The notes below the pieces were generated by a model, which saw only the letters and a program-made list of their open reading frames with translations, was not told where the DNA came from and ran no database searches. From contig NZ_JTAN02000014.1 of NCBI RefSeq assembly GCF_000949135.2, forward strand, positions 114,656-178,655: a DNA stretch of 64,000 bases, in the 5' to 3' direction. Positions within the stretch are counted from its first letter, which is position 1, and each line of letters starts with the position of its first letter. Origin of the DNA: Burkholderia sp. USMB20. Lineage in GTDB: Bacteria > Pseudomonadota > Gammaproteobacteria > Burkholderiales > Burkholderiaceae. Position numbers and translations under genes: made by a program. Shown in pieces: positions 43,844 through 55,124 of the stretch.

Positions 43844-44497
43844 ATGATCACTCGCGCTGAATTGCTGGACATGCTTGCTTCGAACGCGCCGCAGGGTTTC
43901 GAGGCGCAAGCGCTGGGGCTGGTGCCGATCGTCGTCGAAACGAGCGGCCGCGGCGAGCGTTCGTACGATATCTATTCGCGTCTCCTGAAGGAGCGCCTGG
44001 TGTTCATGGTCGGCGAAGTGAACGACCAGACCGCCAACCTCGTGGTCGCGCAATTGCTGTTCCTCGAGAGCGAGAATCCCGACAAGGACATCAGCCTCTA
44101 CATCAACAGCCCGGGCGGCTCGGTGTCGGCCGGCATGGCGATCTACGACACGATGCAGTTCATCAAGCCGGACGTGTCGACGCTGTGCATGGGTCTCGCG
44201 GCCAGCATGGGCGCGTTCCTGCTCGCGTCGGGCGCGAAGGGCAAGCGCTTCGCGCTGCCGAACTCGCGCGTGATGATTCACCAGCCGCTCGGCGGCGCAC
44301 GCGGCCAGGCGTCCGACATCGAGATCCAGGCACGCGAGATCCTCTACCTGAAGGAACGGCTGAACAACTTGCTCGCGCAGCATACGGGCCAGGACGTGGA
44401 GCGCATCGCGCGCGACACCGACCGTGATAACTTCATGTCGAGCGAGGACGCGAAGGCATACGGGCTGATCGATCAGGTGCTGCTGAAGCGCCCGTGA
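43844..44497 (+). CDS. clpP: ATP-dependent Clp protease proteolytic subunit
   Basis: The 217-aa serine protease subunit forms a double heptamer with ClpX or ClpA. The catalytic triad is S121 (LAASMGAF), H146 (MIHQPLG) and D195 (DTDRDNF), with [17 protein letters not shown] before it. The first about 25 residues are a propeptide-like extension. It lies upstream of clpX with a 164-base gap containing a hairpin. Confidence 0.98.
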
Positions 44498-44505
44498 GCT
44501 TAAGT

Positions 44506-44535
44506 GGGGTGCCGCCCCGATTTGCGCGGCGCCCC
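44506..44535 (+). promoter_or_regulatory. clpP-clpX intergenic hairpin
   Basis: GGGGTGCCGC (44,506-44,515) pairs over ten positions with GCGGCGCCCC (44,526-44,535), one pair being G-U. No T-run follows, so it is more likely an RNA stabiliser or processing site, or partial attenuator, than a full terminator between clpP and clpX. Confidence 0.6.
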
Positions 44536-44661
44536 TGCAACGTCCCGAGTGCCCTGAGCATCTGCGGCAAGCGCATCCAGCCGACTCCGGTCGCGCCCTA
44601 GGCGCGGCGTTCGGAGCATTCGGCGTATCATGTCATCTACCTGTCCGGAGGCTCTACATTC

Positions 44662-45933
44662 ATGGCGGACAAAAAAGGTTCGAACAGCGAGAAGCTGTTG
44701 TATTGCTCGTTTTGCGGGAAGAGCCAGCATGAGGTGAAGAAACTCATCGCGGGCCCGTCGGTATTCATCTGCGATGAGTGCATCGACCTCTGCAACGAGA
44801 TCATTCGCGACGAGGCGGCTGCCGCCGGCGTCGAGGCCAGCCTGTCCCGGTCGGATCTGCCGAGCCCGCAGGAAATTCGCGACATCCTCGATCAGTACGT
44901 GATCGGCCAGGAGCGTGCGAAGAAGATCCTCGCGGTGGCCGTGTACAACCACTACAAGCGCCTGAAGCATCTCGACAAGAAGGACGACGTCGAGCTGTCG
45001 AAGAGCAACATCCTGCTGATCGGCCCGACGGGCTCCGGCAAGACGCTGCTCGCGCAGACGCTCGCGCGGTTGCTGAACGTGCCGTTCGTGATCGCCGACG
45101 CGACGACGCTGACCGAAGCCGGCTACGTCGGCGAGGATGTCGAGAACATCATCCAGAAGCTGTTGCAGAACTGCAACTACGAGGTCGACAAGGCCCAGCG
45201 CGGGATCGTCTACATCGACGAAATCGACAAGATCAGCCGCAAGTCGGACAACCCGTCGATCACGCGCGACGTGTCGGGCGAGGGCGTCCAGCAGGCGCTG
45301 CTGAAGCTCGTCGAGGGCACGATGGCGTCGGTGCCGCCGCAGGGCGGCCGCAAGCATCCGAACCAGGATTTCATCCAGGTCGACACGACCAACATCCTGT
45401 TCATCTGCGGCGGCGCGTTCGACGGCCTCGAGAAGGTGATCACCGATCGCACCGAGAAAACCGGCATCGGCTTCGGCGCGACGGTCAAGAGCAAGCAGGA
45501 ACGCGACGCGGGCGAAGTGCTGCGCGAAACGGAACCGGAAGACCTGATCAAATTCGGTCTGATCCCCGAATTGATCGGCCGCCTGCCGGTGGTCGCGACG
45601 CTCGGCAAGCTCGATGAAGCCGCGCTGATGAAGATCCTCGTCGAGCCGAAGAACGCGCTCGTCAAGCAGTATCACAAGCTGTTCGCGATGGAGCGCGTCG
45701 AGCTGGAAATCCGGCCGGGCGCGCTGCAGGCAGTCGCCCGCAAGGCGATCCGCCGCAAGACCGGCGCGCGCGGCTTGCGTTCGATCATCGAACAGGCATT
45801 GCTCGACGTGATGTACGAGCTGCCGGCGATGAAAGGGGTCAGCAAGGTCATCATCGACGAGAACGTGATCGATGGCGACGGCAAACCCCTGCTGATCTAT
45901 GAGGACACGCCGAAGGTGGCGGGTTCGAACTGA
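44662..45933 (+). CDS. clpX: ATP-dependent Clp protease ATP-binding subunit ClpX
   Basis: The 423-aa unfoldase begins with the zinc-binding domain (C15, C18, C37, C40), then Walker A GPTGSGKT (121-128) and Walker [26 protein letters not shown] and [10 protein letters not shown] are conserved ClpX blocks. It recognises tagged substrates and feeds them to ClpP. A hairpin follows the stop codon. Confidence 0.98.
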   Translation: MADKKGSNSEKLLYCSFCGKSQHEVKKLIAGPSVFICDECIDLCNEIIRDEAAAAGVEASLSRSDLPSPQEIRDILDQYVIGQERAKKILAVAVYNHYKRLKHLDKKDDVELSKSNILLIGPTGSGKTLLAQTLARLLNVPFVIADATTLTEAGYVGEDVENIIQKLLQNCNYEVDKAQRGIVYIDEIDKISRKSDNPSITRDVSGEGVQQALLKLVEGTMASVPPQGGRKHPNQDFIQVDTTNILFICGGAFDGLEKVITDRTEKTGIGFGATVKSKQERDAGEVLRETEPEDLIKFGLIPELIGRLPVVATLGKLDEAALMKILVEPKNALVKQYHKLFAMERVELEIRPGALQAVARKAIRRKTGARGLRSIIEQALLDVMYELPAMKGVSKVIIDENVIDGDGKPLLIYEDTPKVAGSN

Positions 45934-45956
45934 CCGGCTTGCCGACGATGTTCTGC

Positions 45957-45994
45957 GAAAAAGGCCGTTCATGAGACCGTGGGCGGCTTTTTTT
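45957..45994 (+). terminator. Terminator after clpX
   Basis: AAAGGCCG pairs with CGGCTTTTTT across the sequence TTCATGAGACCGTGGG; the 3' arm merges into a run of seven T. It lies 23 bases after the clpX stop and separates it from lon. Confidence 0.7.
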
Positions 45995-46130
45995 CGTTTA
46001 TCTTGTGGGTAACTCTGACTCGACACGCGGTGGTTACTTTCTTACCGAATATTTCCCGCACTTGAAGGCTTGCAATTCGTTGTGGCGGCCTCAATTACCG
46101 AACAATTGATTCCACTCATGGGGAAATGAA

Positions 46131-48554
46131 ATGTCAGGCACCCAACTTCTCCCGCCGGAACGCATCACGCTCCCGCTGCTGCCGCTGCGGGACGTCGTCG
46201 TTTTCCCGCACATGGTCATTCCGCTCTTCGTGGGCCGGCCGAAATCGATCAAGGCCCTCGAAGCAGCGATGGAAGGCGGCAAGCACATCATGCTCGTCGC
46301 CCAGAAAACCGCGGCCAAGGACGAACCGACCGAAAAGGACATGTACGAGGTCGGCTGTATCGCCAACATCCTGCAGATGCTGAAGCTGCCGGACGGCACC
46401 GTGAAGGTGCTCGTCGAGGGCCTGCAGCGCGCGAAGGCGTTGTCGATCGAAGAACAGGAGACGCAGTTCTCCTGCGAAGTGATGCCGCTCGAGCCCGATC
46501 ACGCCGACAGCGCTGAAACGGAAGCGCTGCGCCGCGCGATCGTGTCGCAGTTCGACCAGTACGTGAAGCTGAACAAGAAGATCCCGCCGGAGATTCTCAC
46601 GTCGCTGTCGGGCATCGACGAAGCCGGCCGTCTCGCGGACATGATCGCCGAGCGTCTGCCGCTGAAGCTCGACCAGAAGCAGCACATCCTCGAGATGTTC
46701 CCGGTCATCGAGCGCCTCGAGCACCTGCTCGCGCAGCTCGAAGCCGAGATCGACATCCTGCAGGTCGAGAAGCGCATCCGCGGACGCGTGAAGCGCCAGA
46801 TGGAAAAGAGCCAGCGCGAGTACTACCTGAACGAACAGGTCAAGGCGATCCAGAAGGAACTGGGCGAAGGCGAAGAGGGTGCGGATCTCGAGGAACTCGA
46901 GAAGCGCATCAACGCCGCGCGCATGCCGAAGGAAGCGAAGAAGAAGGCCGACGCCGAGCTCAAGAAGCTGAAGCTGATGTCGCCGATGTCGGCGGAAGCG
47001 ACCGTCGTGCGCAACTACATCGACACGCTGATCGGCCTGCCGTGGCGCAAGAAGAGCAAGGTCAACAACGATCTGTCGAACGCCGAACAGGTGCTCGACG
47101 AGGATCACTTCGGCCTCGAGAAGGTGAAGGAACGCATTCTCGAGTACCTCGCGGTGCAACAGCGCGTGGACAAGGTCAAGGCGCCGATCCTGTGCCTCGT
47201 CGGGCCTCCGGGCGTCGGCAAGACCTCGCTCGGCCAGTCGATCGCTCGCGCGACGAACCGCAAGTTCGTCCGGATGGCGCTCGGCGGCGTGCGTGACGAA
47301 GCCGAGATCCGCGGTCACCGCCGCACGTACATCGGCTCGATGCCGGGCAAGATCCTGCAAAGCCTCGCGAAGGTCGGCGTGCGCAATCCGCTCTTCCTGC
47401 TCGACGAAGTCGACAAGATGGGCATGGATTTCCGCGGCGATCCGTCGTCGGCGCTGCTCGAAGTGCTCGATCCGGAACAGAACCACACGTTCGCCGACCA
47501 CTACATCGAGGTCGACTTCGACCTGTCGGACGTGATGTTCGTCGCGACGTCGAACTCGCTGAACATCCCGCCGCCGCTGCTCGACCGGATGGAAGTGATT
47601 CGTCTGTCGGGCTACACGGAAGACGAGAAGGTCAGCATCGCGCAGCGTTACCTGCTGCCGAAGCAGAAGAAGAACAACGGTCTGAAGGACGGCGAGATCG
47701 AGGTCACCGAGCAGGCGATCCGCGACATCATCCGCTACTACACGCGCGAAGCCGGTGTGCGTTCGCTCGAGCGGGAAGTGTCGAAGATCTGCCGCAAGGT
47801 CGTGAAGATGCTGCTGCTGAAGAAGGCATCGGGCGCGATCAAGGTCGACGGCGAGAACCTCGATACGTTCCTCGGCGTGCGCAAGTACGACTTCGGCCTC
47901 GCGGCGAAGGAAAACCAGGTCGGTCAGGTGACGGGCCTCGCGTGGACGGAAGTCGGCGGCGACCTGCTGACGATCGAAGCCGCGGTGATGCCGGGCAAGG
48001 GCAACGTGATTCGCACGGGTTCGCTCGGCGACGTGATGAAGGAGTCGGTCGAGGCCGCACGTTCGGTCGTGCGCTCGCGTTCGCGGCGTCTGGGCATCAA
48101 GGACGAAGCATTCGAGAAGCAGGACATCCACATCCACGTGCCGGAAGGCGCGACGCCGAAGGACGGTCCGTCCGCCGGCGGTGCGATGACGACCGCGCTG
48201 GTGTCGGTGCTGACGGGCATTCCCGTGCGTGCCGATGTCGCGATGACGGGCGAGATCACGCTGCGTGGCGAAGTGCTGCCGATCGGCGGGCTGAAGGAAA
48301 AGCTGCTGGCTGCGCATCGCGGCGGCATCAAGCTCGTGCTGATCCCGGAAGAGAACGTGAAGGATCTCGCGGACATTCCGGACAACGTGAAGAACGCGAT
48401 CGAGATCGTGCCGGTCCGCTGGATCGACAAGGTGCTCGAACTCGCGCTCGAACGTACGCCGACCCCGCTGCCGCCGGAAGAAGAGGCGAAGGCTGCGGCA
48501 CCGGTCGGCGAGGCGGCGAAGGATGCCGGCTCGACGGAAGTCGTGAAGCACTGA
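46131..48554 (+). CDS. lon: ATP-dependent protease La (Lon)
   Basis: The 807-aa LonA protease has the N-terminal substrate-binding domain ([21 protein letters not shown]), the AAA+ domain with Walker A GPPGVGKT near residue 358, and the protease domain with the catalytic dyad S681 (KDGPSAGG) and K724 (GLKEKLL). It degrades misfolded and regulatory proteins. CTTGAA at 46,061 resembles the -35 box of a heat-shock promoter, but no matching -10 is clear. The acidic C-terminal tail is slightly longer than in E. coli. Confidence 0.98.
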   Translation: MSGTQLLPPERITLPLLPLRDVVVFPHMVIPLFVGRPKSIKALEAAMEGGKHIMLVAQKTAAKDEPTEKDMYEVGCIANILQMLKLPDGTVKVLVEGLQRAKALSIEEQETQFSCEVMPLEPDHADSAETEALRRAIVSQFDQYVKLNKKIPPEILTSLSGIDEAGRLADMIAERLPLKLDQKQHILEMFPVIERLEHLLAQLEAEIDILQVEKRIRGRVKRQMEKSQREYYLNEQVKAIQKELGEGEEGADLEELEKRINAARMPKEAKKKADAELKKLKLMSPMSAEATVVRNYIDTLIGLPWRKKSKVNNDLSNAEQVLDEDHFGLEKVKERILEYLAVQQRVDKVKAPILCLVGPPGVGKTSLGQSIARATNRKFVRMALGGVRDEAEIRGHRRTYIGSMPGKILQSLAKVGVRNPLFLLDEVDKMGMDFRGDPSSALLEVLDPEQNHTFADHYIEVDFDLSDVMFVATSNSLNIPPPLLDRMEVIRLSGYTEDEKVSIAQRYLLPKQKKNNGLKDGEIEVTEQAIRDIIRYYTREAGVRSLEREVSKICRKVVKMLLLKKASGAIKVDGENLDTFLGVRKYDFGLAAKENQVGQVTGLAWTEVGGDLLTIEAAVMPGKGNVIRTGSLGDVMKESVEAARSVVRSRSRRLGIKDEAFEKQDIHIHVPEGATPKDGPSAGGAMTTALVSVLTGIPVRADVAMTGEITLRGEVLPIGGLKEKLLAAHRGGIKLVLIPEENVKDLADIPDNVKNAIEIVPVRWIDKVLELALERTPTPLPPEEEAKAAAPVGEAAKDAGSTEVVKH

Positions 48555-48587
48555 GAACCTGAACGCCGTCGCTGACGGTGGTTCGCG

Positions 48588-48616
48588 AAACCCGCGGCGA
48601 GTCCGCGGGTTTTTTT
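48588..48616 (+). terminator. Terminator after lon
   Basis: A perfect 10-bp stem AAACCCGCGG / CCGCGGGTTT with loop CGAGT runs into a seven-T tract. Confidence 0.88.
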
Positions 48617-48670
48617 ATGCGCGTCGGGATCGTGTGTAGCGTCGTGCGTTAAAAATTTTTGCGCATGGGC

Positions 48671-48700
48671 TTGGCAAAATGATCGGGGATGAATTAAACT
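48671..48700 (+). promoter_or_regulatory. Candidate promoter of the tRNA operon
   Basis: TTGGCA (48,671-48,676) and TAAACT (48,695-48,700) are separated by 18 bases and lie about 60 bases before tRNA-Val, in an AT-richer stretch downstream of the lon terminator. Confidence 0.45.
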
Positions 48701-48759
48701 TGCGGGCTCGCTGGTTGTTGATGCCGAAACGCAGATCGCAGCCAGAACGAATCGGAAAC

Positions 48760-48835
48760 GGGTGCTTAGCTCAGCTGGTAGAGCGGCGCCCTTACAAGGC
48801 GTAGGTCGGGGGTTCGAACCCCTCAGCACCCACCA
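48760..48835 (+). tRNA. tRNA-Val (anticodon UAC)
   Basis: The 76-nt sequence folds into a cloverleaf: acceptor GGGTGCT / AGCACCC, D-arm GCTCAGCTGGTAGAGC, anticodon loop CTTACAA with TAC, T-arm GGGGGTTCGAACCCCT and a coded CCA end. Confidence 0.95.
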
Positions 48836-48858
48836 GTTTCACGATTCAGCCAGACCAA

Positions 48859-48935
48859 GGAGCGGTAGTTCAGTCGGTTAGAATACCGGCCTGTCACGCC
48901 GGGGGTCGCGGGTTCGAGTCCCGTCCGCTCCGCCA
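48859..48935 (+). tRNA. tRNA-Asp (anticodon GUC)
   Basis: The 77-nt cloverleaf has acceptor GGAGCGG / CCGCTCC, anticodon loop CTGTCAC with GTC, T-arm GCGGGTTCGAGTCCCGT and a coded CCA. It lies 23 bases after tRNA-Val, so the two are co-transcribed. Its last 21 bases are repeated 183 bases downstream. Confidence 0.95.
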
Positions 48936-48943
48936 GAAAATGA

Positions 48944-48973
48944 AGAAGCCCGCCTCGTGCGGGCTTTTTCATT
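48944..48973 (+). terminator. Terminator of the tRNA operon
   Basis: AAGCCCGC and GCGGGCTT form the stem around CTCGT, followed by TTTTC. A copy with one base change is found at 49,127-49,156. Confidence 0.85.
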
Positions 48974-49097
48974 TGCGTCGTTGATCGTGCCCGCTCGCGG
49001 GCGCGTGACTGCGGAGCGGAGGAAGCCGCCTGCGCGGCTTCCGGCGGGACGCGAAGGGCTGCGCGTGCACGCGCAGCCGCGGCCTGCAGGATGTAGG

Positions 49098-49163
49098 CGA
49101 GTCCCGTCCGCTCCGCCAGAAAATGAAAAAGCCCGCCTCGTGCGGGCTTTTTCATTTGCGTCG
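49098..49163 (+). repeat. Duplicated tRNA-Asp 3' end plus terminator (tRNA remnant)
   Basis: Bases 48,915-48,980 and 49,098-49,163 are 66 bases long and identical but for one G/A change. The repeat begins at the T-loop of tRNA-Asp (CGAGTCCCGTCCGCTCCGCC) and includes its terminator. The second copy has no 5' tRNA part. It is either a decayed tandem tRNA-Asp or an att-type scar left by a mobile element. Confidence 0.85.
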
Positions 49164-49250
49164 CCGATCCGGCGCCACTACGAGAAATTCGCGATTGCAT
49201 CCGCCCGCGACTGCGCTATCGTGGCGGAATGCGTTTTTGACCCCTGCGCG

Positions 49251-49715
49251 ATGCTCGATCCGACCGACCTGCGATTGCTGTATCAGCTCCGGCCCGCGGA
49301 GCCTGGCGATTTTCCGTTTGCCGAGGCGCTGACGCACGGCAACATGGGCGGGTATTACAAGCGCCATGGGCTCGTCTGGCGCAGCGACCTGTTCTATGCG
49401 AGCTGGCGCGAATCCGAAAACTTCATCCTGGAAGCCGACGGCGAACGTATCGGCGTGCTGCGCGTGACCGAGGAGGGCGATTCGCTGCACATCCGCGACG
49501 TGCAGATCGCGGCCGGCCATCGCGGACAGGGCGCCGGCACCTACATGCTCGACATGTCGCATCGCTGGGCGCGCGCCCGCGGGCTACACGAACTGCAGTT
49601 GCGTGTGTTCGTCGACAATCCGGCCGCGCGCCTCTACCTGCGGATGGGCTACCGCGTCACCGGGCCGAGGCTGGCCCAGCTCGGCTCGATTCGCCACATG
49701 GTGCGTCCGGTTTGA
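49251..49715 (+). CDS. GNAT-family N-acetyltransferase
   Basis: The 154-aa product has the acetyl-CoA site of GNAT enzymes (IRDVQIAAGHRGQGAGTYML) and the following ARGLHELQLRVFVDNPAARLYLRMGYR block. The ATG at 49,251 is chosen because sequence before it is the tRNA remnant; no strong ribosome binding site is visible. The substrate is unknown. Confidence 0.85.
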   Translation: MLDPTDLRLLYQLRPAEPGDFPFAEALTHGNMGGYYKRHGLVWRSDLFYASWRESENFILEADGERIGVLRVTEEGDSLHIRDVQIAAGHRGQGAGTYMLDMSHRWARARGLHELQLRVFVDNPAARLYLRMGYRVTGPRLAQLGSIRHMVRPV

Positions 49716-49755
49716 GCGCGTAACGGTTACCCACGCGGGGGCCACGCGGCGACGG

Positions 49756-50634
49756 TCAGCGGGCGGCGTCGATCGCGTCGTCGTCGGGGGCGTCGTCGAT
49801 TGCGATGCCGTCTTCCGCGCCGCGATGCTCGTAGCCGCGCAGCATGAACGCGCGCGGGCTTTCGCCGAACGCGCGCCGGAACATCGCCGAAAACGCGCTC
49901 TGGCTCTGGTAGCCGAGTTCGCGGGCGATATGCGACAGCGGGCGCCCCTGGTTCAACAGCGGAATCGCGCGCGCAAGCAGCGCCTGCTGCCGCCACTGCG
50001 AAAAACTCACGCCCAGTTCCTGCCTGAACAGCCGCGAGATCGTGCGCGTGCTCGCACCCACCTCGCTCGCCCAGTGTTCGAGCGATTCCGCATGCGCCGG
50101 TTGCGCGAGCACTGCCTCGCACAGCATGCGCAGCCGCTTCTCGTCGGGCATCGGCACCGCGAGCGGCAGCGGTTCGGCGCGGCTCAGCTCGTCGAGCACG
50201 AGCCCGCACAGCAGCCGTTCGCGGGTGCCGCTCAGGTCGCGCGCGTCGAGCGCGACGATCAGTTCGCGCAGCAAGCCCGTCACCTCGACCACCCGGCATG
50301 CGTCGAGCCCGTCCGGCACGACCGACTCGTCGATGTACAGCGTGCGCAAGTACGCTTCCTCGACGATCACGACCTCGTGCGTGACGTGCGGCGGCACCCA
50401 GATCGCGCGGGACGGCGGCACCATCCACGTCGTCCCGGTCGTCGCGACGCGCAGCACGCCGCGCGATGCATACGCAAGTTGCGCCCACGCGTGCGTGTGC
50501 AGCGGGATCCGGCGGCCGGCGTCGACCTGCCGTGCCCGGACACGCATCGGGTGGACGCGGGTCGGCGCGAACTCGGGCGGGATGTCGATGACGTCGTACG
50601 GGTTCGATGCGTCGGCTTGGGCTGGCGGGTTCAT
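49756..50634 (-). CDS. AraC-family transcriptional regulator
   Basis: The 292-aa protein has an N-terminal cupin-like sensor domain (GRRIPLHTHAWAQLAYASRG, VPPSRAIWVPPHVTHEV) and a C-terminal AraC double helix-turn-helix (EVGASTRTISRLFRQELG, ARELGYQSQSAFSAMFRRAF). It is transcribed away from the gamma-glutamylcyclotransferase-like gene. The ligand and targets are unknown. Confidence 0.9.
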   Translation of the reverse strand: MNPPAQADASNPYDVIDIPPEFAPTRVHPMRVRARQVDAGRRIPLHTHAWAQLAYASRGVLRVATTGTTWMVPPSRAIWVPPHVTHEVVIVEEAYLRTLYIDESVVPDGLDACRVVEVTGLLRELIVALDARDLSGTRERLLCGLVLDELSRAEPLPLAVPMPDEKRLRMLCEAVLAQPAHAESLEHWASEVGASTRTISRLFRQELGVSFSQWRQQALLARAIPLLNQGRPLSHIARELGYQSQSAFSAMFRRAFGESPRAFMLRGYEHRGAEDGIAIDDAPDDDAIDAAR

Positions 50635-50936
50635 GGACGATTCGGTCGGCGCGGCGGCGATGCCGTCATTTTAGAAGGCGCCGCGCAGGCGCATGCGGCG
50701 GTTTTTCGGCCGATAATGCACGGTTCAAATGAACTTTGTATGGGGCAGCACGTGTGCCGGCCGGCGCAAGCCCGGGCCAGCGTGATGCGTCGCGCCGAAA
50801 AGAACCATCGTGCCGCCGGCGCGGTCTATCGATGCGGGCGCGTTTTCGCACAAGCAGCGCCCCAACGACGCCGGCGCCCGCGGCACGGCCGCGACGGCCC
50901 GGCACGGCAACACCTGAATCGAAGAGGAGGACCACG
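50635..50936. other. Divergent intergenic region
   Basis: These 302 bases separate the AraC-type and cyclotransferase-like genes. No gene is seen; the open frame across it on the plus strand is basic and low in complexity. GAGGAGG at its end is the ribosome binding site of the next gene. Confidence 0.45.
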
Positions 50937-51362
50937 ATGCGCCATGTATTCGTCTACGGCACGTTGAGAGCGGGAGAAGCCAACGACATCGGCGAGGCGG
51001 CCGCGCGGCACGGGATCGCCGCGCCGACGCTGCTCGGGGCGGTCGCACTGCCGGGCGAACTGTACGATTTCGGCACGTATCCGGGCATGGTGCCCGGGCC
51101 GGCCGGCCGGTCGCTCGTGTGGGGCGACGTCTACGAGGTCGACGAGCGACTGGTGCCCGTGCTCGACGAGATCGAGCGCGTCTATCCGGGTGTCGACACA
51201 CTGTTCCGGCAGGAGCCGGTGACCGTCGAACTCGGCGGTCGTCCGTATGCGTGCGTCTACTATCCGGTCGCCGCGCATGCGGCAGCCGACCGTCCGCGCA
51301 TCGTGTCGGGCGACTGGGTCCAGCACCGGCGCGAGCGGGAAGCCGCCGCCGCATCCGCATAG
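50937..51362 (+). CDS. Gamma-glutamylcyclotransferase-like (AIG2/GGCT) protein
   Basis: The 141-aa protein has the family start FVYGTLRAGEAN, ELYDFGTYPGMV and the catalytic-type glutamate in LDEIERVYPG (E80). Members release 5-oxoproline from gamma-glutamyl compounds; the exact substrate is open. GAGGAGG precedes the ATG. A bidirectional terminator follows. Confidence 0.87.
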   Translation: MRHVFVYGTLRAGEANDIGEAAARHGIAAPTLLGAVALPGELYDFGTYPGMVPGPAGRSLVWGDVYEVDERLVPVLDEIERVYPGVDTLFRQEPVTVELGGRPYACVYYPVAAHAAADRPRIVSGDWVQHRREREAAAASA

Positions 51363-51385
51363 AGAACCCGCTGCCCCGCAAAGGA

Positions 51386-51410
51386 AAAGCGCCCCGCGGG
51401 GCGCTTTTTT
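51386..51410. terminator. Bidirectional terminator
   Basis: AAAGCGCCCCG / CGGGGCGCTTT forms a perfect palindromic stem with A-run on the left and T-run on the right, so it can end both the cyclotransferase-like gene (plus) and aceB (minus). Confidence 0.88.
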
Positions 51411-51468
51411 CATGCCGCCGTGTTGCGCGACCGGCGGCGGGCAGGACCAGGCGACCCGGCCCGCGTCG

Positions 51469-53061
<1,593 letters not shown>

Positions 53062-53128
53062 GAGTCTCATCTCCTTGGTCGGTCAGTTGCGGTTTCGGTG
53101 AAGGGGGAAGGCGGCAGCGCAGCGAACG

Positions 53129-53890
53129 TCATGCGCCCGGGCCGGGGCGCGCGCGGTTCGCGGGTCTGCCGGACGGAGCCGGGGTGGCGAGGAATGCGAG
53201 CAGGTCGGCCATGCCGCTGCCGGTGCCGTCGGGCGGCGCGCCGAGTTCCTCGGCGGGCGCACCCGTGCGGTTGAGCCAGAACGTCGTGTAGCCGAACCAG
53301 GCGGCCCCCGCGACGTCCCAGGCGTTCGACGACACGAACACGATGTCGCGCGGGTTCGCGCCGAACGCGGCGGTGCCGAGTGCGTACGCGACCGGGCTCG
53401 GCTTGTACGCGCGTACCGCGTCGGCCGACAGCACGCGATCGAACAGGCCGGTCATGCCGGCGCTCTTGATCGCGATGTCGAGCATCTCCGGGTTGCCGTT
53501 CGACAGGATCGCGAGCGGCGGGCGCGGGTCGAGCGCGCGCAGCTTGCGCAGCGCGGGCACCGTGTCGGGATAGGTGGACAGGCACGCGTATTCGTCCATC
53601 AGCCGCTTCTCGGCCGCGCTGTTCAGCGCGAGCCCGAGCCTGCGCGCGGCGAACCGCAACGCGTCGAGCGTGATGTCGCGGAACGGGCGATAGCGGGCGC
53701 CGGACGGATCGGCGAGCGTGCGCAATTGCGAGTATTCGATTTGCTTGCGTCGCCACAGCCGCGACAACCGGTCCCCGTGACCGGGAAACATCTGCTCTGC
53801 CGCGGCCACGACCGCATGCACGTCGAACAACGTGCCGAATGCATCGAAGAGGATTGCGTCGGGAGAGGAGAGTGTCGTTGTGGCCGACAT
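53129..53890 (-). CDS. Haloacid dehalogenase, type II (HAD family)
   Basis: The 253-aa protein has the HAD nucleophile motif FDAFGTLFD (D16), LSNGNPEML (motif II), the lysine in AYKPSP (motif III) and FVSSNAWDVAGA (motif IV), matching L-2-haloacid dehalogenases. It hydrolyses 2-haloalkanoates or related small acids. It is in the same direction as aceB with a 67-base gap, and divergent from a LysR gene. A glyoxylate-yielding role would suit its neighbours, but this is inference. Confidence 0.9.
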   Translation of the reverse strand: MSATTTLSSPDAILFDAFGTLFDVHAVVAAAEQMFPGHGDRLSRLWRRKQIEYSQLRTLADPSGARYRPFRDITLDALRFAARRLGLALNSAAEKRLMDEYACLSTYPDTVPALRKLRALDPRPPLAILSNGNPEMLDIAIKSAGMTGLFDRVLSADAVRAYKPSPVAYALGTAAFGANPRDIVFVSSNAWDVAGAAWFGYTTFWLNRTGAPAEELGAPPDGTGSGMADLLAFLATPAPSGRPANRARPGPGA

Positions 53891-54044
53891 AGCCTTGCGC
53901 TCCAGTTTCAGAGGTCGGAAACGATTTTATTCGTGCTCGTCAGTGCTAAAAAAGACGCTAAGCATCACTTGATCTTTTACTTTCATATACCTAATCTTGA
54001 CCGCTCAAGCTATTTGAAGGGCGGGAACGCCGCCCTTGCGAGTC

Positions 54045-54950
54045 ATGGACCGGTTCAAACAGATCGAAACGTTCGCCGCGGTCGCGGCGAAGGGCAGCCT
54101 GTCGGCGGCCGCGCATGCGGAAGGCGTCGCGCCGGCGATTATCGGCCGCCGCCTCGACGCGCTCGAGGAGCGGCTCGGCGTGAAGCTGCTGGTGCGGACC
54201 ACGCGCAAGCTCACGCTGACCTTCGAGGGTTCGGCCTTCCTCGAGGATTGCCAGCGGATCATCAACGACATGCAGAACGCGGAGGCGAGCGTGTCCGCCG
54301 GCGGCGTGAAGGCGAGCGGCCACCTGCGCATTTCCGCGCCGGCCGGCTTCGGGCGGCGCCACGTCGCGCCGCTCGTGCCCGAGTTCAGCGGCGCGCATCC
54401 GGACGTGTCGGTCACGCTCGACCTGTCCGACCGGATGGTCGACCTCGTCAACGAAGGGTTCGATTGCGCGGTGCGGCTCGGCGAGCTGCCCGATTCGTCG
54501 CTGGTGTCGCTGAAGCTCGGCGAGAACCGGCGCGTGTGCGTCGCGTCCCCCGCGTATCTCGCGCGGCGCGGCACGCCGGCCACGCTTGCGGAACTCGCGC
54601 GCCACAACTGCCTCGCGCTTGCCGCGAATGCGAACCAGCAGCGTGGCTGGGCGTTCCAGGAGGGCGACAAGGTGGTGTCGATCCGCGTGAACGGCACGAT
54701 GGAATGCTCGGACGGCGCGGTGCTGCACGAATGGTGCCTCGCCGGCTACGGCCTGGCATGGCGATCGTGGTGGGAGGTCGGCGACGATATCGCGGCCGGC
54801 CGCCTCGTCACCGTGCTCGACGCATTCGCGGCGCCACCGATCGGCATCCACGCGGTGTTTCCGCAGCGCCGTCACCTGCCGCTGCGCGTGCGGCTGTTTC
54901 TCGATTACCTGAAACATACGTACGAACGGCCGGGGTATTGGGGCGAGTAG
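54045..54950 (+). CDS. LysR-family transcriptional regulator
   Basis: The 301-aa protein has the LysR helix-turn-helix at residues 1-65 (FAAVAAKGSLSAAAHAEGVAP, RRLDALEERLGVKLLVRTTR) and the effector domain (VSVTLDLSDRMVDLVNEGFD...). It is divergent from the HAD gene, the classical arrangement for regulating the neighbour. A TTG at 54,036 could extend the frame by three residues. The effector is unknown. Confidence 0.92.
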   Translation: MDRFKQIETFAAVAAKGSLSAAAHAEGVAPAIIGRRLDALEERLGVKLLVRTTRKLTLTFEGSAFLEDCQRIINDMQNAEASVSAGGVKASGHLRISAPAGFGRRHVAPLVPEFSGAHPDVSVTLDLSDRMVDLVNEGFDCAVRLGELPDSSLVSLKLGENRRVCVASPAYLARRGTPATLAELARHNCLALAANANQQRGWAFQEGDKVVSIRVNGTMECSDGAVLHEWCLAGYGLAWRSWWEVGDDIAAGRLVTVLDAFAAPPIGIHAVFPQRRHLPLRVRLFLDYLKHTYERPGYWGE

Positions 54951-55124
54951 GGCGGGGGCGAGCAGGGCGCACCGGCCCGCGCGTTTCCGATATGAGGGCG
55001 AACCCGCTGCCGGCGCCGGTCGCCCGGTTTCGCGCACTACAATCGAAACTGGCATGCGCGACGCGCCGGAGCCGGCCCGCATGGGTTCGCGGTGCGCGCG
55101 GTGCGTCTGACGCAGGAGGGCGCG

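Noticed and set aside
46061-46100. Heat-shock (sigma-32) promoter for lon
   Set aside because: CTTGAA is present, but no CCCCAT-like -10 box occurs at 13-17 bases, so it is not called.
46134-48551. Open reading frame of about 805 codons antisense to lon
   Set aside because: It mirrors the lon codons; high-GC genes create long antisense frames. The product is arginine/histidine-rich with no domain, while lon is fully conserved.
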